Assembly: GCF_000425385.1 (NCBI RefSeq) | Contig: NZ_KE384359.1 | Span: 1 to 64,000, forward strand | Origin: Pseudoduganella violaceinigra DSM 15887 | GTDB lineage: Bacteria > Pseudomonadota > Gammaproteobacteria > Burkholderiales > Burkholderiaceae_D | DNA: 64,000 nt | Direction of reading: 5' to 3' | Part shown: one piece after another, positions 8,466-19,057 of the stretch | How positions within the stretch are numbered: position 1 is the first letter of the stretch | Layout: the number at the start of each line of letters is the position of its first letter | Position numbers and translations under genes: made by a program | Notes under the pieces: generated by a model | The model's database searches: none | Told to the model about the DNA's origin: nothing | What the model saw: the letters and a program-made list of their open reading frames with translations, nothing else

Positions 8466-9635
8466 ATGAAGGGACCTGCCTTTGCTGTTTTGGCGCTGGT
8501 GGCTGCATGTGCCGCCGGCGCGGCTCCATACGAGCCTCGCTCCGGCGCGGAAGTGCTGGAAACGCTGCCGCGCCGGGCCGATGCCGCCGACGCGGCATTG
8601 CGCCGCCAAAGGGCGCGATTGGCCGAAGCGCCGCGCGATCCAGTGTTGGCGGCTGGCCTGGCGCAGCGCTACGTGGAGCTGGGACGCGCTGCGGGTGATC
8701 CGCGCTATTTCGGCTATGCGCAGGCTGTCCTGGCGCCCTGGTGGGCCGCTGCTGCGCCGCCGGTGCCGGTCCTGCTGCTGCGTGCCACGCTGCTGCAATC
8801 CGGCCACCATTTTGCGGAAGCGATGCGCGACCTGAACCTGGTGACCGCCGCCGATCCCGGCAATGCTCAGGCTTGGCTGACACTGGCGACGGTGCAGGTG
8901 GTGCGCGGCGAGTACGAGGCGGCGGTACGCAGCTGCGGGCGTTTGTCGTCGTTGGCCAGTCCGCTGGCCAGCGTGACATGTCTCGTCAACGCACGTGCCG
9001 CCAGCGGCCAGCTTGCTGCGAGCGAACGCTTGCTGGTGCTCGCGCTCGCGCGGGCTGGCGCGGGCGGCGAGCAGGCCGCCGCCCTGCAAACCTGGGCATT
9101 GACGCTGCTGGGGGAGCTTGCGGCCAGGCGGGGTGATCCTGCCGCCGCGGAAGCGCGCTTCCGCCAGGCGCTGGCGCTGTCGCCGGGCGACAGCTATCTG
9201 CTTGGCGCTTATGCCGACCTGCTGCTTGACCAGCATCGCTACCGGGAAGTCCAGGCGCTGCTGGGCGAGCATCTGCGCATCGACAGCCTGCTGCTGCGGC
9301 ACACGCTGGCCGGGCAAGATGCGCCGTCCAGCGCCGTCGCGGTGTTGCAGGCCCGCTTCGACGCCGCCGCCCGCAGGGGGGACGCCATTCACCAGCGCGA
9401 GCAGGCGCGCTTCGAGCTGCATTTGCGCCATGACGCCCGCGCCGCGCTGGAGCTGGCGCTGGCCAACTGGCGGGTGCAGAAAGAGCCGGCCGACCTGCGC
9501 ATCCTGCTGGAGGCGGCGCTGGCGGCCCACGCTCCGGCCGCCGCAGCGCCCGCGTTGGCTTGGCGCCGCCAGCATGGCATGGAGGACGGCGCCATCGCCG
9601 CCCTGGCGCATCAACTGGAAGGAGGTGCGCTATGA
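8466..9635 (+). CDS. Exported tetratricopeptide-repeat protein
   Basis: A 389-residue protein with a signal peptide (about residues 1-18, ending 'AAGA'). It is almost all alpha-helical, with degenerate TPR pairs such as 'AMRDLNLVTAADPGNAQAWLTLATVQVVRGEYEAAV' (about 118-154) and 'AARRGDPAAAEARFRQALALSPGDSYLLGAYADLLL' (about 220-255). TPR proteins act as protein-protein scaffolds. Export plus location between a lipoprotein and a membrane protein suggest it organises a periplasmic complex; this is inference. Its stop overlaps the next start by 4 bp. Confidence 0.75.
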   Translation: MKGPAFAVLALVAACAAGAAPYEPRSGAEVLETLPRRADAADAALRRQRARLAEAPRDPVLAAGLAQRYVELGRAAGDPRYFGYAQAVLAPWWAAAAPPVPVLLLRATLLQSGHHFAEAMRDLNLVTAADPGNAQAWLTLATVQVVRGEYEAAVRSCGRLSSLASPLASVTCLVNARAASGQLAASERLLVLALARAGAGGEQAAALQTWALTLLGELAARRGDPAAAEARFRQALALSPGDSYLLGAYADLLLDQHRYREVQALLGEHLRIDSLLLRHTLAGQDAPSSAVAVLQARFDAAARRGDAIHQREQARFELHLRHDARAALELALANWRVQKEPADLRILLEAALAAHAPAAAAPALAWRRQHGMEDGAIAALAHQLEGGAL

Positions 9636-10729
9636 GCCCGGTCGCCCGCAGGCTGGCCTTGCTGTTCCTGCTGCCGCTATTGCTCGCAGCCGGTGCCGCC
9701 GAAGCGCATAAACCGAGCGACAGCTATCTGGCGCTGCGCCTTTCGGACAAGGCCGCGCCCCTTGCCATTGATGGACGCTGGGATATTGCCCTGCGCGACC
9801 TTGATTTCGCCCTTGGCCTCGATACGGATGGCGACGGCCGGCTGACCTGGGACGAAGTCCGCTCGCGCCATGCCGACATCGCCGCCTATGCCATGCCGCG
9901 CCTCGGCCTTGCCGCCGGCTGTCAGCTGCGCGTAACGGGCAATCTGATCGACCACCACACGGATGGCGCATACGCGGTCCTGCTGCTGCGCGGCGCATGC
10001 CAGCCCGGCGCCGTCTTCGGCATCGACTACCAACTGTTTTCCGACCTCGATGCACAGCATCGCGGCATGGCCAGCTTCACCGTTGACGGGAAGACGCAGT
10101 CCGCCGTGCTGGGCGGCGACCGCACGCGCTTTACGGCCGGCGGCGGCGCGGGGGATAACTGGCGCCAGGCCATCGACTACCTGCGCCATGGCGTCTGGCA
10201 TATCTGGACCGGCTACGACCATATCCTGTTCCTGCTTTCCCTGCTGTTGCCTGCCGTGCTGGCCAAAGGCTGGCGCCCCGCAAGCGCCGATGTGCTGCGC
10301 ATCGTTACCGCCTTCACGCTGGCGCATTCGATCACGCTCTCGCTGGCGGCGCTGCAGGTGGTGACGCTGCCAAGCCGGCTGGTTGAATCGGCCATCGCCG
10401 CTTCGGTCGCGGTGGCGGCGCTGAACAACATCTGGCCCCTGGTGCAGGGCAAACGATGGCTGGCCGCCTTCACATTCGGCCTGTTGCACGGTTTCGGGTT
10501 TGCCGGGGTACTGGGCGACCTTGGCCTGCCCCGGGGCGCGGCTGCGCTGGCGCTGGCGGCATTCAATGTCGGCGTGGAACTGGGCCAGCTGGCGATCGTC
10601 GCGGCCTTTGTGCCGCTGGCATATGCCATGCGCAGCACCTGGGTTTATCGACAGGTATTGGTCAAGGGGGGATCGGGCTGCATCGCCGTGCTGGCGATGG
10701 TATGGCTGGCCGAGCGCGCCGCCGTTTGA
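9632..10729 (+). CDS. HupE/UreJ-family membrane protein with EF-hand loop
   Basis: A 365-residue protein. A signal peptide (to about residue 25) precedes a periplasmic domain of about 165 residues, then about six to seven membrane segments with the HupE/UreJ_2 motif 'H-G-V-W-H-I-W-T-G-Y-D-H' at the start of the membrane part. The ectodomain contains a canonical 12-residue EF-hand loop at residues 64-75 (DTDGDGRLTWDE), with D1, D3, D5, G6, L8 and E12 all in place. HupE/UreJ relatives are nickel or cobalt permeases, but many of this subfamily are unassigned. It is preceded by GGAAGGAGG, is coupled to the TPR gene by ATGA, and ends directly against the convergent anti-sigma gene. Confidence 0.82.
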   Translation: MSPVARRLALLFLLPLLLAAGAAEAHKPSDSYLALRLSDKAAPLAIDGRWDIALRDLDFALGLDTDGDGRLTWDEVRSRHADIAAYAMPRLGLAAGCQLRVTGNLIDHHTDGAYAVLLLRGACQPGAVFGIDYQLFSDLDAQHRGMASFTVDGKTQSAVLGGDRTRFTAGGGAGDNWRQAIDYLRHGVWHIWTGYDHILFLLSLLLPAVLAKGWRPASADVLRIVTAFTLAHSITLSLAALQVVTLPSRLVESAIAASVAVAALNNIWPLVQGKRWLAAFTFGLLHGFGFAGVLGDLGLPRGAAALALAAFNVGVELGQLAIVAAFVPLAYAMRSTWVYRQVLVKGGSGCIAVLAMVWLAERAAV

Positions 10730-11422
10730 CTACATGGCCCGCAGCCAGGGGCCTTTGTACAGCACCGGCCCGGTCGGCCCGTTCGGATCGGGCGATCCCC
10801 CTAGAGGCTCCAGCGAAATCGCCAGGACGACAACGTCGCTGCCGGTGGCACCCGACGCTAGCGCGAACGTGGCCCGCCCGTCCGGACCCAGCACCCCCAG
10901 CGAGCGCGGCAAGCCCGCTTTCGGGATCGCCCACAGCTGCAGGGACCTGTTGGCCGGCACCGGGGTACCGCCGACGATATGGACCTGCAGCAGGCGCTTG
11001 GCGGTATCGGCCCGTACCAGCAGGGCGGGCTGCGCCTGCTGGTCGGTCAGCGTCGCCACCAGGTCGTAGGAAGGCGTGCGCGTGCGCAGCTGCTGCACGC
11101 CGATGGCGACCATCAGGGCCGCCGCCAGTGCAGCGGATCCCATTCCGAGGCCAAATCCGCGCCAAAAGTGCCAGCGGCTGCGTTCCGGCTTGAGATGCAG
11201 GCGTTTTTCAATATTGGCCCACACCTGGGGCGAGGGGCCTTGCGAGCGGACGAATTCGTGCATCGGCAGCAGGCGCCGCTCCCAATCCTTCACCATCAGG
11301 CGCAAGGCTGCGTCGCTGTACATCAGGACTTCAAAGCGCTTGCGTGCGCCGCCGCGCAGGGTGCCGAGCACGTATTCGGCCGCCAACTGGTCGCGCAGCT
11401 CGTCGTTGCCAAGGCTGGTCAT
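10730..11422 (-). CDS. RskA-type anti-sigma factor
   Basis: A 230-residue single-pass membrane protein. The N-terminal about 80 residues ('LAAEYVLGTLRGGARKRFE') form the sigma-binding domain, without the zinc-binding HxxxCxxC of ZAS types. One membrane segment lies around residues 90-112, and the periplasmic C-terminal domain ('LLVRADTAKRLLQVHIVGG...SLQLWAIPKAG') matches RskA. Proteins of this type release their sigma factor after regulated proteolysis. The ATG at 11422 overlaps the sigma stop by 4 bp, so the pair is coupled; an in-frame start at 11446 would lie inside the sigma gene. Its stop abuts the HupE stop with no spacing. Confidence 0.85.
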   Translation of the reverse strand: MTSLGNDELRDQLAAEYVLGTLRGGARKRFEVLMYSDAALRLMVKDWERRLLPMHEFVRSQGPSPQVWANIEKRLHLKPERSRWHFWRGFGLGMGSAALAAALMVAIGVQQLRTRTPSYDLVATLTDQQAQPALLVRADTAKRLLQVHIVGGTPVPANRSLQLWAIPKAGLPRSLGVLGPDGRATFALASGATGSDVVVLAISLEPLGGSPDPNGPTGPVLYKGPWLRAM

Positions 11423-11979
11423 GGCATGCCCCCGGTGGACAGGCAAAGCTTCAGTTTCTCCATGCCGCGCCGGATCCAGGTTTTGACCGTGCCGACCGGC
11501 AGCGACATGCGCTGCGCCACCTCGCTATGCGACATGTCATGGAAGAAGGCCAGGGCGATGGCCAGGCGGTGCAGGCCTTCCAGCCTGGACATGCAGGCCG
11601 CCAGGGCCCGCGCATCGCTGCTCATTTCACTCGCATCGGCCGGAGTGCCGGCATCGTCCCGAAGTAAGGCATCCATTGTGACATCCAGTTCCACCGTATC
11701 GTCCGAGCGGCGCAGGATATCCAGCGCCTTGTTGCGGACAATGGCCGCCATCCACGTCAGCGGTGCCGCGAGGCCGGCCTGGTAGTGCGGCGCCGCGTGC
11801 CAGATCGACACGAAGCCTTCCTGCAGCGCCTCTTCGGCCAGCTCCCGATTACGTAATATACGCATGGCAAAGCCAAACAGTTTCGGCGCGGCTGCGTCAT
11901 ACAGCGCGCGAAAGGCCGCGGTATCCTGATGGGCGGCCGCCGCTAACCAGGTTCTTAGCTGTTCGGGTTCAATGGGCAT
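11419..11979 (-). CDS. ECF RNA polymerase sigma factor
   Basis: A 186-residue ECF sigma factor. Region 2 is 'AAPKLFGFAMRILRNRELAEEALQEGFVSIWHAA' (about 27-62), followed by 'PLTWMAAIVRNKALDILRR'. Region 4 contains the helix-turn-helix 'SEVAQRMSLPVGTVKTWIRRGMEKLKLCL' (about 152-180). It is co-transcribed with the RskA-type anti-sigma. Such pairs usually autoregulate and control adjacent envelope genes. The DUF4331-HupE unit, convergent with it, is the natural candidate target; the divergent M64 peptidase gene is another. These links are inferred. Confidence 0.92.
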   Translation of the reverse strand: MPIEPEQLRTWLAAAAHQDTAAFRALYDAAAPKLFGFAMRILRNRELAEEALQEGFVSIWHAAPHYQAGLAAPLTWMAAIVRNKALDILRRSDDTVELDVTMDALLRDDAGTPADASEMSSDARALAACMSRLEGLHRLAIALAFFHDMSHSEVAQRMSLPVGTVKTWIRRGMEKLKLCLSTGGMP

Positions 11980-12070
11980 GGAGCAATCTTATGCCTGCCA
12001 AACCGGCTGGTCTATAGTAATCCGCAAAGCAAAGTTACAATATCCGCCACTAAACCACACTGGAGACCTC

Positions 12071-13477
12071 ATGCCGTACCTGAATCGATTGCTGGCGGGG
12101 GCTGCCCTCAGTGCCGTCGCCGGCCTGGCGCTGGCCGGGCAGCCTGCGACCGTGCGCCTGGACTATATGCACAGCGGTAACGCATTAAACGAAAGTTACG
12201 CGATCGAGCAGGTGGCGATCGAGCCGCTGCCGTGGCCGGGCGATATGTCCAGGACCATCGACACCACCAACCGCGGTACGAACAAGGTGGAAGTGGCCGA
12301 TGCCAAGACCGGAAAAGTGCTCTACACCCGCACTTTTTCCACCATTTTCGGCGAGTGGCGTTCAACCGAGGAGGCGGGCAAGCTGACGCGCGGCTTCCAC
12401 GAGTCGGTGCGCTTCCCGAAACCAGGGCAGCCGGTCAAGGTGCGCATCCTCAAGCGCGACGAGCGCAATGAGTTCTCCTTGGTGTGGAGCGTGGAGATCG
12501 ATACCGACGCGATGGACGTGGTGCGCAAGCAGGAGCCCGCACCCGCCAAGCCGATCGCTATCCGCGTCAACGGCCCAAGCGAGAAGAAGGTCGATTTGCT
12601 GATCCTGGGCGACGGCTACACCAAGGCGGACATGGCCAAGTTCGAGGCCGCCGCGCGCCGCCTGTCGGACTACCTGTTCACCGTATCCCCGTTCAAGGAG
12701 CGCGCCACGGACTTCAATGTCTGGGCGATGGCGGTGCCGACCCAGGAGAGCGGCGTGTCGCGGCCTTCGACGAATACCCACCATGCTTCGAAGCTGGGCA
12801 CGCGCTACGACATTTTCGGCAGCGAGCGCTACGTGCTGACGGTGGACAACCGCGCCCTGCGCGAGATCGCCCAGCATGCGCCCTATGAGTTCATCGAAAT
12901 CCTGGTCAATAACGAAACCTATGGCGGCGGCGGTATTTACGGCCAGTTCAGCACCGCGGCGGCGGACAACGATTGGGCCAACTACCTGTTCGTGCACGAA
13001 TTCGGGCACCACTTCGCCGGGTTGGCGGACGAGTACTACACTTCGCCGGTGGCTTATGCGACGGGCGGAGCGCGCATGGAGCCCTGGGAGCCGAATGTGA
13101 CGGCCTTGCTGGATCCCGCGAACGTGAAGTGGAAGAAGTTCGTGACGCCGGGGACGGCGCTGCCTACTTCATGGCCGAAGGCGGAGTATGAGGCGCATTC
13201 CAGGGAATACCAGAAAGTGCGTGCGCAGCTACGCAAGGATAACCGTCCGGAATCGGAGATGAGCAAGTTGTTCAGGGAGGATCTGGCCTGGACCAATGCG
13301 CTGTTTTCCAAGGCGCCCAACCGCAAGGCGGCGGGGGCGTTCGAGGGGGCGAATTACGAGGCGACCGGCTATTATCGTTCGCAGCAGCAGTGCTTGATGT
13401 TTGACCGCAGCGAGGCTTTCTGCGCGGTGTGCAGCGATGCGGTGCAGGAGACGATTGATTTGTACGCGCCGCGCTGA
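12071..13477 (+). CDS. Secreted M64-family metallopeptidase
   Basis: A 468-residue exported zinc peptidase of the IgA-peptidase M64 type. A signal peptide ends near 'LALAGQP', an N-terminal beta domain spans about 25-145, and the catalytic domain starts near 'KVDLLILGDGYT'. The zinc motif 'HEFGHHFAGLADEY' is at about 309-322, giving two His ligands, the catalytic Glu and the distal Asp. Known members cut IgA, but environmental homologues probably act as general secreted proteases. The ATG at 12071 after TGGAGA was chosen because the longer frame (from 11972) overlaps the sigma gene. Its TGA stop overlaps the first bases of a paired-palindrome element. Confidence 0.85.
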   Translation: MPYLNRLLAGAALSAVAGLALAGQPATVRLDYMHSGNALNESYAIEQVAIEPLPWPGDMSRTIDTTNRGTNKVEVADAKTGKVLYTRTFSTIFGEWRSTEEAGKLTRGFHESVRFPKPGQPVKVRILKRDERNEFSLVWSVEIDTDAMDVVRKQEPAPAKPIAIRVNGPSEKKVDLLILGDGYTKADMAKFEAAARRLSDYLFTVSPFKERATDFNVWAMAVPTQESGVSRPSTNTHHASKLGTRYDIFGSERYVLTVDNRALREIAQHAPYEFIEILVNNETYGGGGIYGQFSTAAADNDWANYLFVHEFGHHFAGLADEYYTSPVAYATGGARMEPWEPNVTALLDPANVKWKKFVTPGTALPTSWPKAEYEAHSREYQKVRAQLRKDNRPESEMSKLFREDLAWTNALFSKAPNRKAAGAFEGANYEATGYYRSQQQCLMFDRSEAFCAVCSDAVQETIDLYAPR

Positions 13478-13578
13478 AACCGGTAAACCGGTGTCTGACC
13501 CGCAGGGTCAGACACCCGCCCGCAGCGGACGCGTAACAGTGTCTGACCCTGCGGGTCAGACACTGAACTACCGGTTTC
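13476..13578. repeat. Paired-palindrome element, copy 1
   Basis: Outer inverted repeats GAAACCGGTA (13476-13485) and TACCGGTTTC (13569-13578) enclose two near-identical hairpins. Hairpin A (13491-13515) has 11-bp perfect arms GTGTCTGACCC/GGGTCAGACAC around GCA. Hairpin B (13538-13564) has 12-bp perfect arms around TGC. The 103-bp unit fits exactly between two convergent genes and contributes bases to both stop codons. Related units occur at 15925-16026 and 60094-60221. It looks like a REP/BIME-type mobile intergenic element and may also act as a bidirectional transcription barrier. Confidence 0.85.
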
Positions 13579-15910
13579 AAGTGTTCGGCAGCAAACCTGT
13601 AGGCTTGATCCGCACCGGCACCGCCTTACCCTTCCTTGCGCGCTTGCCGAAGTGCGGCCCCAGCGCGGTCGGCCCCATCCGGTCTTCCTTCGCCTTCTGC
13701 GCATTGCCGACACCCTGCACAGTCACACCCTTGTCGGTGATCGCGCAAGCGGCAACCAACTTCTCCTTATCGGCCAGATCCATCAGGATGACGCCGCGGC
13801 CGCCGTTGGACAGCACCTTCATCTCGTCCATGCCGAACACCAGCAGGTTCGCCTTCTCCGAGATCACCGCCACTGCGCTGGCGCCATCCACCACCACCGT
13901 AGGAGGCAGGGGCTTGTCGCCCTCATCGAGCGTGATGAAGGACTTGCCGCCCTTCAGGCGCGACACCATATCGCCGGCCTTTGCGATAAAGCCGTAGCCC
14001 GCGTCGGACGCCAGCAGCAGCTGCCTGTCGCCGCTGCCCGCATAGTAGTGCAGCAGGCGCGCGCCGCCCGACAGGTCGACCAGGGTGGTGATCGGCACGC
14101 CGTCGCCGCGCGCGTTAGGCAGGGCGGCGACCGGCACGGAATACACCTTGCCGTTGTCGCCGAAGCCCAGCAGGGTATCCACGGTACGGCATTCGAACGC
14201 GCCATACAGCGAGTCGCCCGCCTTGAAGGTGAACTGCGCAGGATCGTGGCCGATGCCGGTACGCGCGCGCACCCAGCCTTTTTCGGAGATGATCACGGTC
14301 ACCGGCTCGTCGACCACCTTCTGTTCCACGACGGCCTTCTGCGCTTCCTCGATCAGGGTGCGGCGCGCGTCGCCGTAGGACTTGGCGTCGGCGTCGATTT
14401 CCTTGATCACCAGGCGGCGCAGGGTGGATGGGTTATCCAGGATGTCCTGCAGGCCTTCGCGCTCCTTGCGCAGCTCGGCCAGTTGTTGCTCGATCTTGAT
14501 CGCTTCCAGGCGCGCCAGCTGGCGCAGGCGGATTTCCAGGATGTCTTCCGCCTGGCGGTCCGACAGCTTGAAGCGTTCGATCAGCGCCGCCTTCGGCTCG
14601 TCCGAATTGCGGATGATGGCGATCACTTCGTCGATATTCAGCAGGACGATCTGGCGGCCTTCCAGGATATGGATGCGCTCATCGACCTGGTTCAGGCGGA
14701 ACTGGGTGCGGCGGGTTACCGTGGCGAAGCGGAATTCGATCCACTCGGCCAGGATATCGCTGATGCCCTTCTGGCGCGGACGGCCATCGCCGCCGATCAT
14801 CACCAGGTTCATCGACGCCGACGACTCCAGGGAAGTATGCGCCAGCAGCATGTGCATGAACTCAGTCTGGTTCTGGTTCTTCGATTTCGGTTCGAACACC
14901 AGGCGCACCGCGGCTTCGCGGCCCGACTCATCGCGCACCTTGTCCAGCTGGCCCAGGAGCAGGCCTTTCAGTGCCACCTGTTCCGGCGACAGCGCCTTCT
15001 TGCCCAGCTTGACCTTCGGATTGGTCAGCTCTTCGATTTCTTCCAGCACCTTTTGCGAGGAGGTACCCGGCGGCAGTTCGTACACGACGGCTTGCCATTG
15101 TCCGCGCGCCAGTTCTTCGATCTTCCAGCGTGCGCGCACCTTCATCGAGCCGCGGCCCGACGCATACATATCGTCGATCTGCGCGCGCGGGGTGATCAGC
15201 TGGCCGCCGCCCGGGAAGTCCGGGCCTGGGATCAACTCCATCAGTTCCGCGTGGGTGATCTTCGGATTGCGGATCATCGCCACAGCCGCTTTCGCCACCT
15301 CGGTCAGGTTGTGCGAAGGGATCTCGGTCGCCAGGCCCACAGCGATACCGGAAGCGCCGTTCAGCAGCACCATCGGCAGGCGCGCGGGCAGCAGGGCCGG
15401 TTCTTCATACGAGCCGTCGTAGTTCGGGATGAAGTCCACGGTGCCCATATCGATTTCGTCGAGCAGCAGGCGCGAGATCGGGGTCAAACGGGCTTCGGTG
15501 TATCGCATGGCCGCCGCGCCGTCGCCGTCGCGCGAGCCGAAGTTACCCTGGCCGTCGATCAGCGGGTAGCGCAGCGAGAAGTCCTGCGCCATGCGCACCA
15601 GCGCGTCGTACACCGACTGGTCGCCGTGCGGGTGCAGCTTACCCAGCACGTCGCCCACCACGGTGGCGGATTTGCGCGGCTTGGCGGTCGGGCCCAGGCC
15701 CAGTACATTCATCGAGTACAGGATGCGGCGCTGCACCGGCTTCTGGCCGTCGCACACGTCCGGCAGGGCGCGGCCCTTGACCACGGAAATGGCGTAGTCC
15801 AAGTAGGCGCGCTCGGCGAAGGTCGACAGGGTCAGGGATTCGCCGCCGTCGTCGCTGCCGCCACCGCCGTTTGGCGGGGTTGGTTCGTCAAAGAGATTTG
15901 CTTGAGTCAT
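13577..15910 (-). CDS. parC: DNA topoisomerase IV subunit A
   Basis: The DNA-cutting subunit of topoisomerase IV, which unlinks daughter chromosomes. At 777 residues it matches ParC; GyrA of this lineage is longer. The catalytic tyrosine is Tyr137 in 'AAAMRYTEARLTPI', and the quinolone-pocket segment is 'KLHPHGDQSVYDALVRMAQ' (91-109). The C-terminal part is a reduced beta-pinwheel. It is transcribed after parE, 116 bp away, with a paired-palindrome element between them. Its stop lies at the edge of another element. Confidence 0.95.
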   Translation of the reverse strand: MTQANLFDEPTPPNGGGGSDDGGESLTLSTFAERAYLDYAISVVKGRALPDVCDGQKPVQRRILYSMNVLGLGPTAKPRKSATVVGDVLGKLHPHGDQSVYDALVRMAQDFSLRYPLIDGQGNFGSRDGDGAAAMRYTEARLTPISRLLLDEIDMGTVDFIPNYDGSYEEPALLPARLPMVLLNGASGIAVGLATEIPSHNLTEVAKAAVAMIRNPKITHAELMELIPGPDFPGGGQLITPRAQIDDMYASGRGSMKVRARWKIEELARGQWQAVVYELPPGTSSQKVLEEIEELTNPKVKLGKKALSPEQVALKGLLLGQLDKVRDESGREAAVRLVFEPKSKNQNQTEFMHMLLAHTSLESSASMNLVMIGGDGRPRQKGISDILAEWIEFRFATVTRRTQFRLNQVDERIHILEGRQIVLLNIDEVIAIIRNSDEPKAALIERFKLSDRQAEDILEIRLRQLARLEAIKIEQQLAELRKEREGLQDILDNPSTLRRLVIKEIDADAKSYGDARRTLIEEAQKAVVEQKVVDEPVTVIISEKGWVRARTGIGHDPAQFTFKAGDSLYGAFECRTVDTLLGFGDNGKVYSVPVAALPNARGDGVPITTLVDLSGGARLLHYYAGSGDRQLLLASDAGYGFIAKAGDMVSRLKGGKSFITLDEGDKPLPPTVVVDGASAVAVISEKANLLVFGMDEMKVLSNGGRGVILMDLADKEKLVAACAITDKGVTVQGVGNAQKAKEDRMGPTALGPHFGKRARKGKAVPVRIKPTGLLPNT

Positions 15911-15924
15911 ATTGTTTGCTTTCT

Positions 15925-16025
15925 AAACCGGTAATTCGGTGTCAGACCCATAGGGTCAGACACCTGGCCCGCACCGGTCGCGTACCAGTGCCTGACCCTG
16001 CGGGTCGGGCACTGCTTTACCGGTT

Positions 16026-16026
<1 letters not shown>
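15925..16026. repeat. Paired-palindrome element, copy 2
   Basis: Outer inverted repeats AAACCGGTAA (15925-15934) and TTACCGGTTT (16017-16026) enclose hairpin A (15938-15964, 12-bp arms with one mismatch around ATA) and hairpin B (15987-16013, 12-bp arms with one mismatch around TGC). Size and architecture match copy 1, but the hairpins have drifted. It lies between the parE stop and the parC start, inside a presumed operon, and its last base is the first base of the parE stop codon. Confidence 0.82.
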
Positions 16027-18026
<2,000 letters not shown>

Positions 18027-18153
18027 ACGTGTTATTGGTAATGCAAAGTGCTGTGATTATATACAGTATTTTCCGATTTGACGGATCGCATGCCTGCGCA
18101 TTCTATCCGCAACAGCCTGTGGCGCAAGCGAATCCCAGCGGTAAAATGGCTTT

Positions 18154-18969
18154 ATGACGACAGATCGGCAAACGTTCGCAGTCAGGCTGGTCGGCTTCCC
18201 CCGGGACGCCGAACGCGCGCTTGCGCAGGGCCTGGAGCGGGCCCCGGCCGATGGTCCCGCCTTCCTCTGCCTGGCCGAAGACAGCCTGCGCGACCCCGAC
18301 ATCTACCTGGCCAACGGCACCGAATTGAAAGCGCTGGCCGTCATCGCCTCGCTGGCTGCCGGCGACATCCGCCCCGCGCTGGTACTGGGCGCGACCGGCG
18401 TGACGCTGCCCTTCACGAACCTGCCGTTCCCGGTGCAATGGCACGCCATGTACGCCGAATTGGCGCGCCTGGTGACGCGCCGCGCCGATTTGCTGGCCGG
18501 CCTGGCGGCATGTGGCCAGCCGCTGGCGCCGGAACGCCGGCGCCGCGAACGGCTCGACCTGGACCTGACCGAACCGGCCGTCTACGAAAGAATGCGCAAG
18601 CCGCGCCGTGAAGGCGCCGTGCTTTGCGTCGACGCGAACGCCCACTTCAGCGAGCAGCTTGCCCAGTCGCTGACGCACTTCGGCACCGCGGTACTGTGGG
18701 CGGTGGATGGCGTCGCCGCGCTGGCGATCTGCCGCAAGCGTCCGGTGGCCGTGGTCCTGCTGGACTTCGCCGCCCCCATCATCGACCACTACCTCTTATG
18801 CGCCCAATTGCGCGGCGAAGAAACGCACCCGGACGTGGTATTCCTGGTCCAGTCCGCGCATGACTACGACATTACCCGCGGCCGCGCCGCCGGGGCCGCC
18901 GGCATGCTGGACAAGCCGCTGGCCGAGAGCCAGATCCAAGCCACCCTGCGCAAATTCATGCGCCTGTGA
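18154..18969 (+). CDS. Response-regulator protein with unusual N-terminal domain
   Basis: A 271-residue protein. The C-terminal about 120 residues are a receiver domain: 'GAVLCVDANAHFSEQLAQSL' (first acidic pair reduced to one Asp), phospho-acceptor Asp in 'VAVVLLDFAAPIIDHY', Ser in 'VFLVQSAHD' and the conserved Lys in 'GMLDKPL'. The N-terminal about 145 residues have no recognised domain; alternating strands and helices hint at a degenerate second receiver fold. There is no DNA-binding output. No kinase is adjacent. It lies divergent from parE and upstream of the TorF porin. Confidence 0.6.
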   Translation: MTTDRQTFAVRLVGFPRDAERALAQGLERAPADGPAFLCLAEDSLRDPDIYLANGTELKALAVIASLAAGDIRPALVLGATGVTLPFTNLPFPVQWHAMYAELARLVTRRADLLAGLAACGQPLAPERRRRERLDLDLTEPAVYERMRKPRREGAVLCVDANAHFSEQLAQSLTHFGTAVLWAVDGVAALAICRKRPVAVVLLDFAAPIIDHYLLCAQLRGEETHPDVVFLVQSAHDYDITRGRAAGAAGMLDKPLAESQIQATLRKFMRL

Positions 18970-19057
18970 ATTAATTGACCCCACGGGGGACATTTTTATG
19001 CGGCGTTGATTCGCGCCGCTCACCTCTTTAGACCTTTTTTACGCGCCGGCCGATACG

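Noticed and set aside
12009..12015. GGTCTAT upstream of the M64 gene as a third copy of the 37.4 kb promoter-like motif
   Set aside because: The matching left half (GATAGTTTCT) is missing at the expected distance.
13652..15934. 760-codon plus-strand frame opposite parC
   Set aside because: Antisense shadow of topoisomerase IV subunit A.
18967..19000. TGACCCC...GACATTTTTAT similarity between the ends of the response regulator and kdpE (28030-28047)
   Set aside because: The match is short and the kdpE copy overlaps the stop codon; two occurrences do not establish a repeat family.
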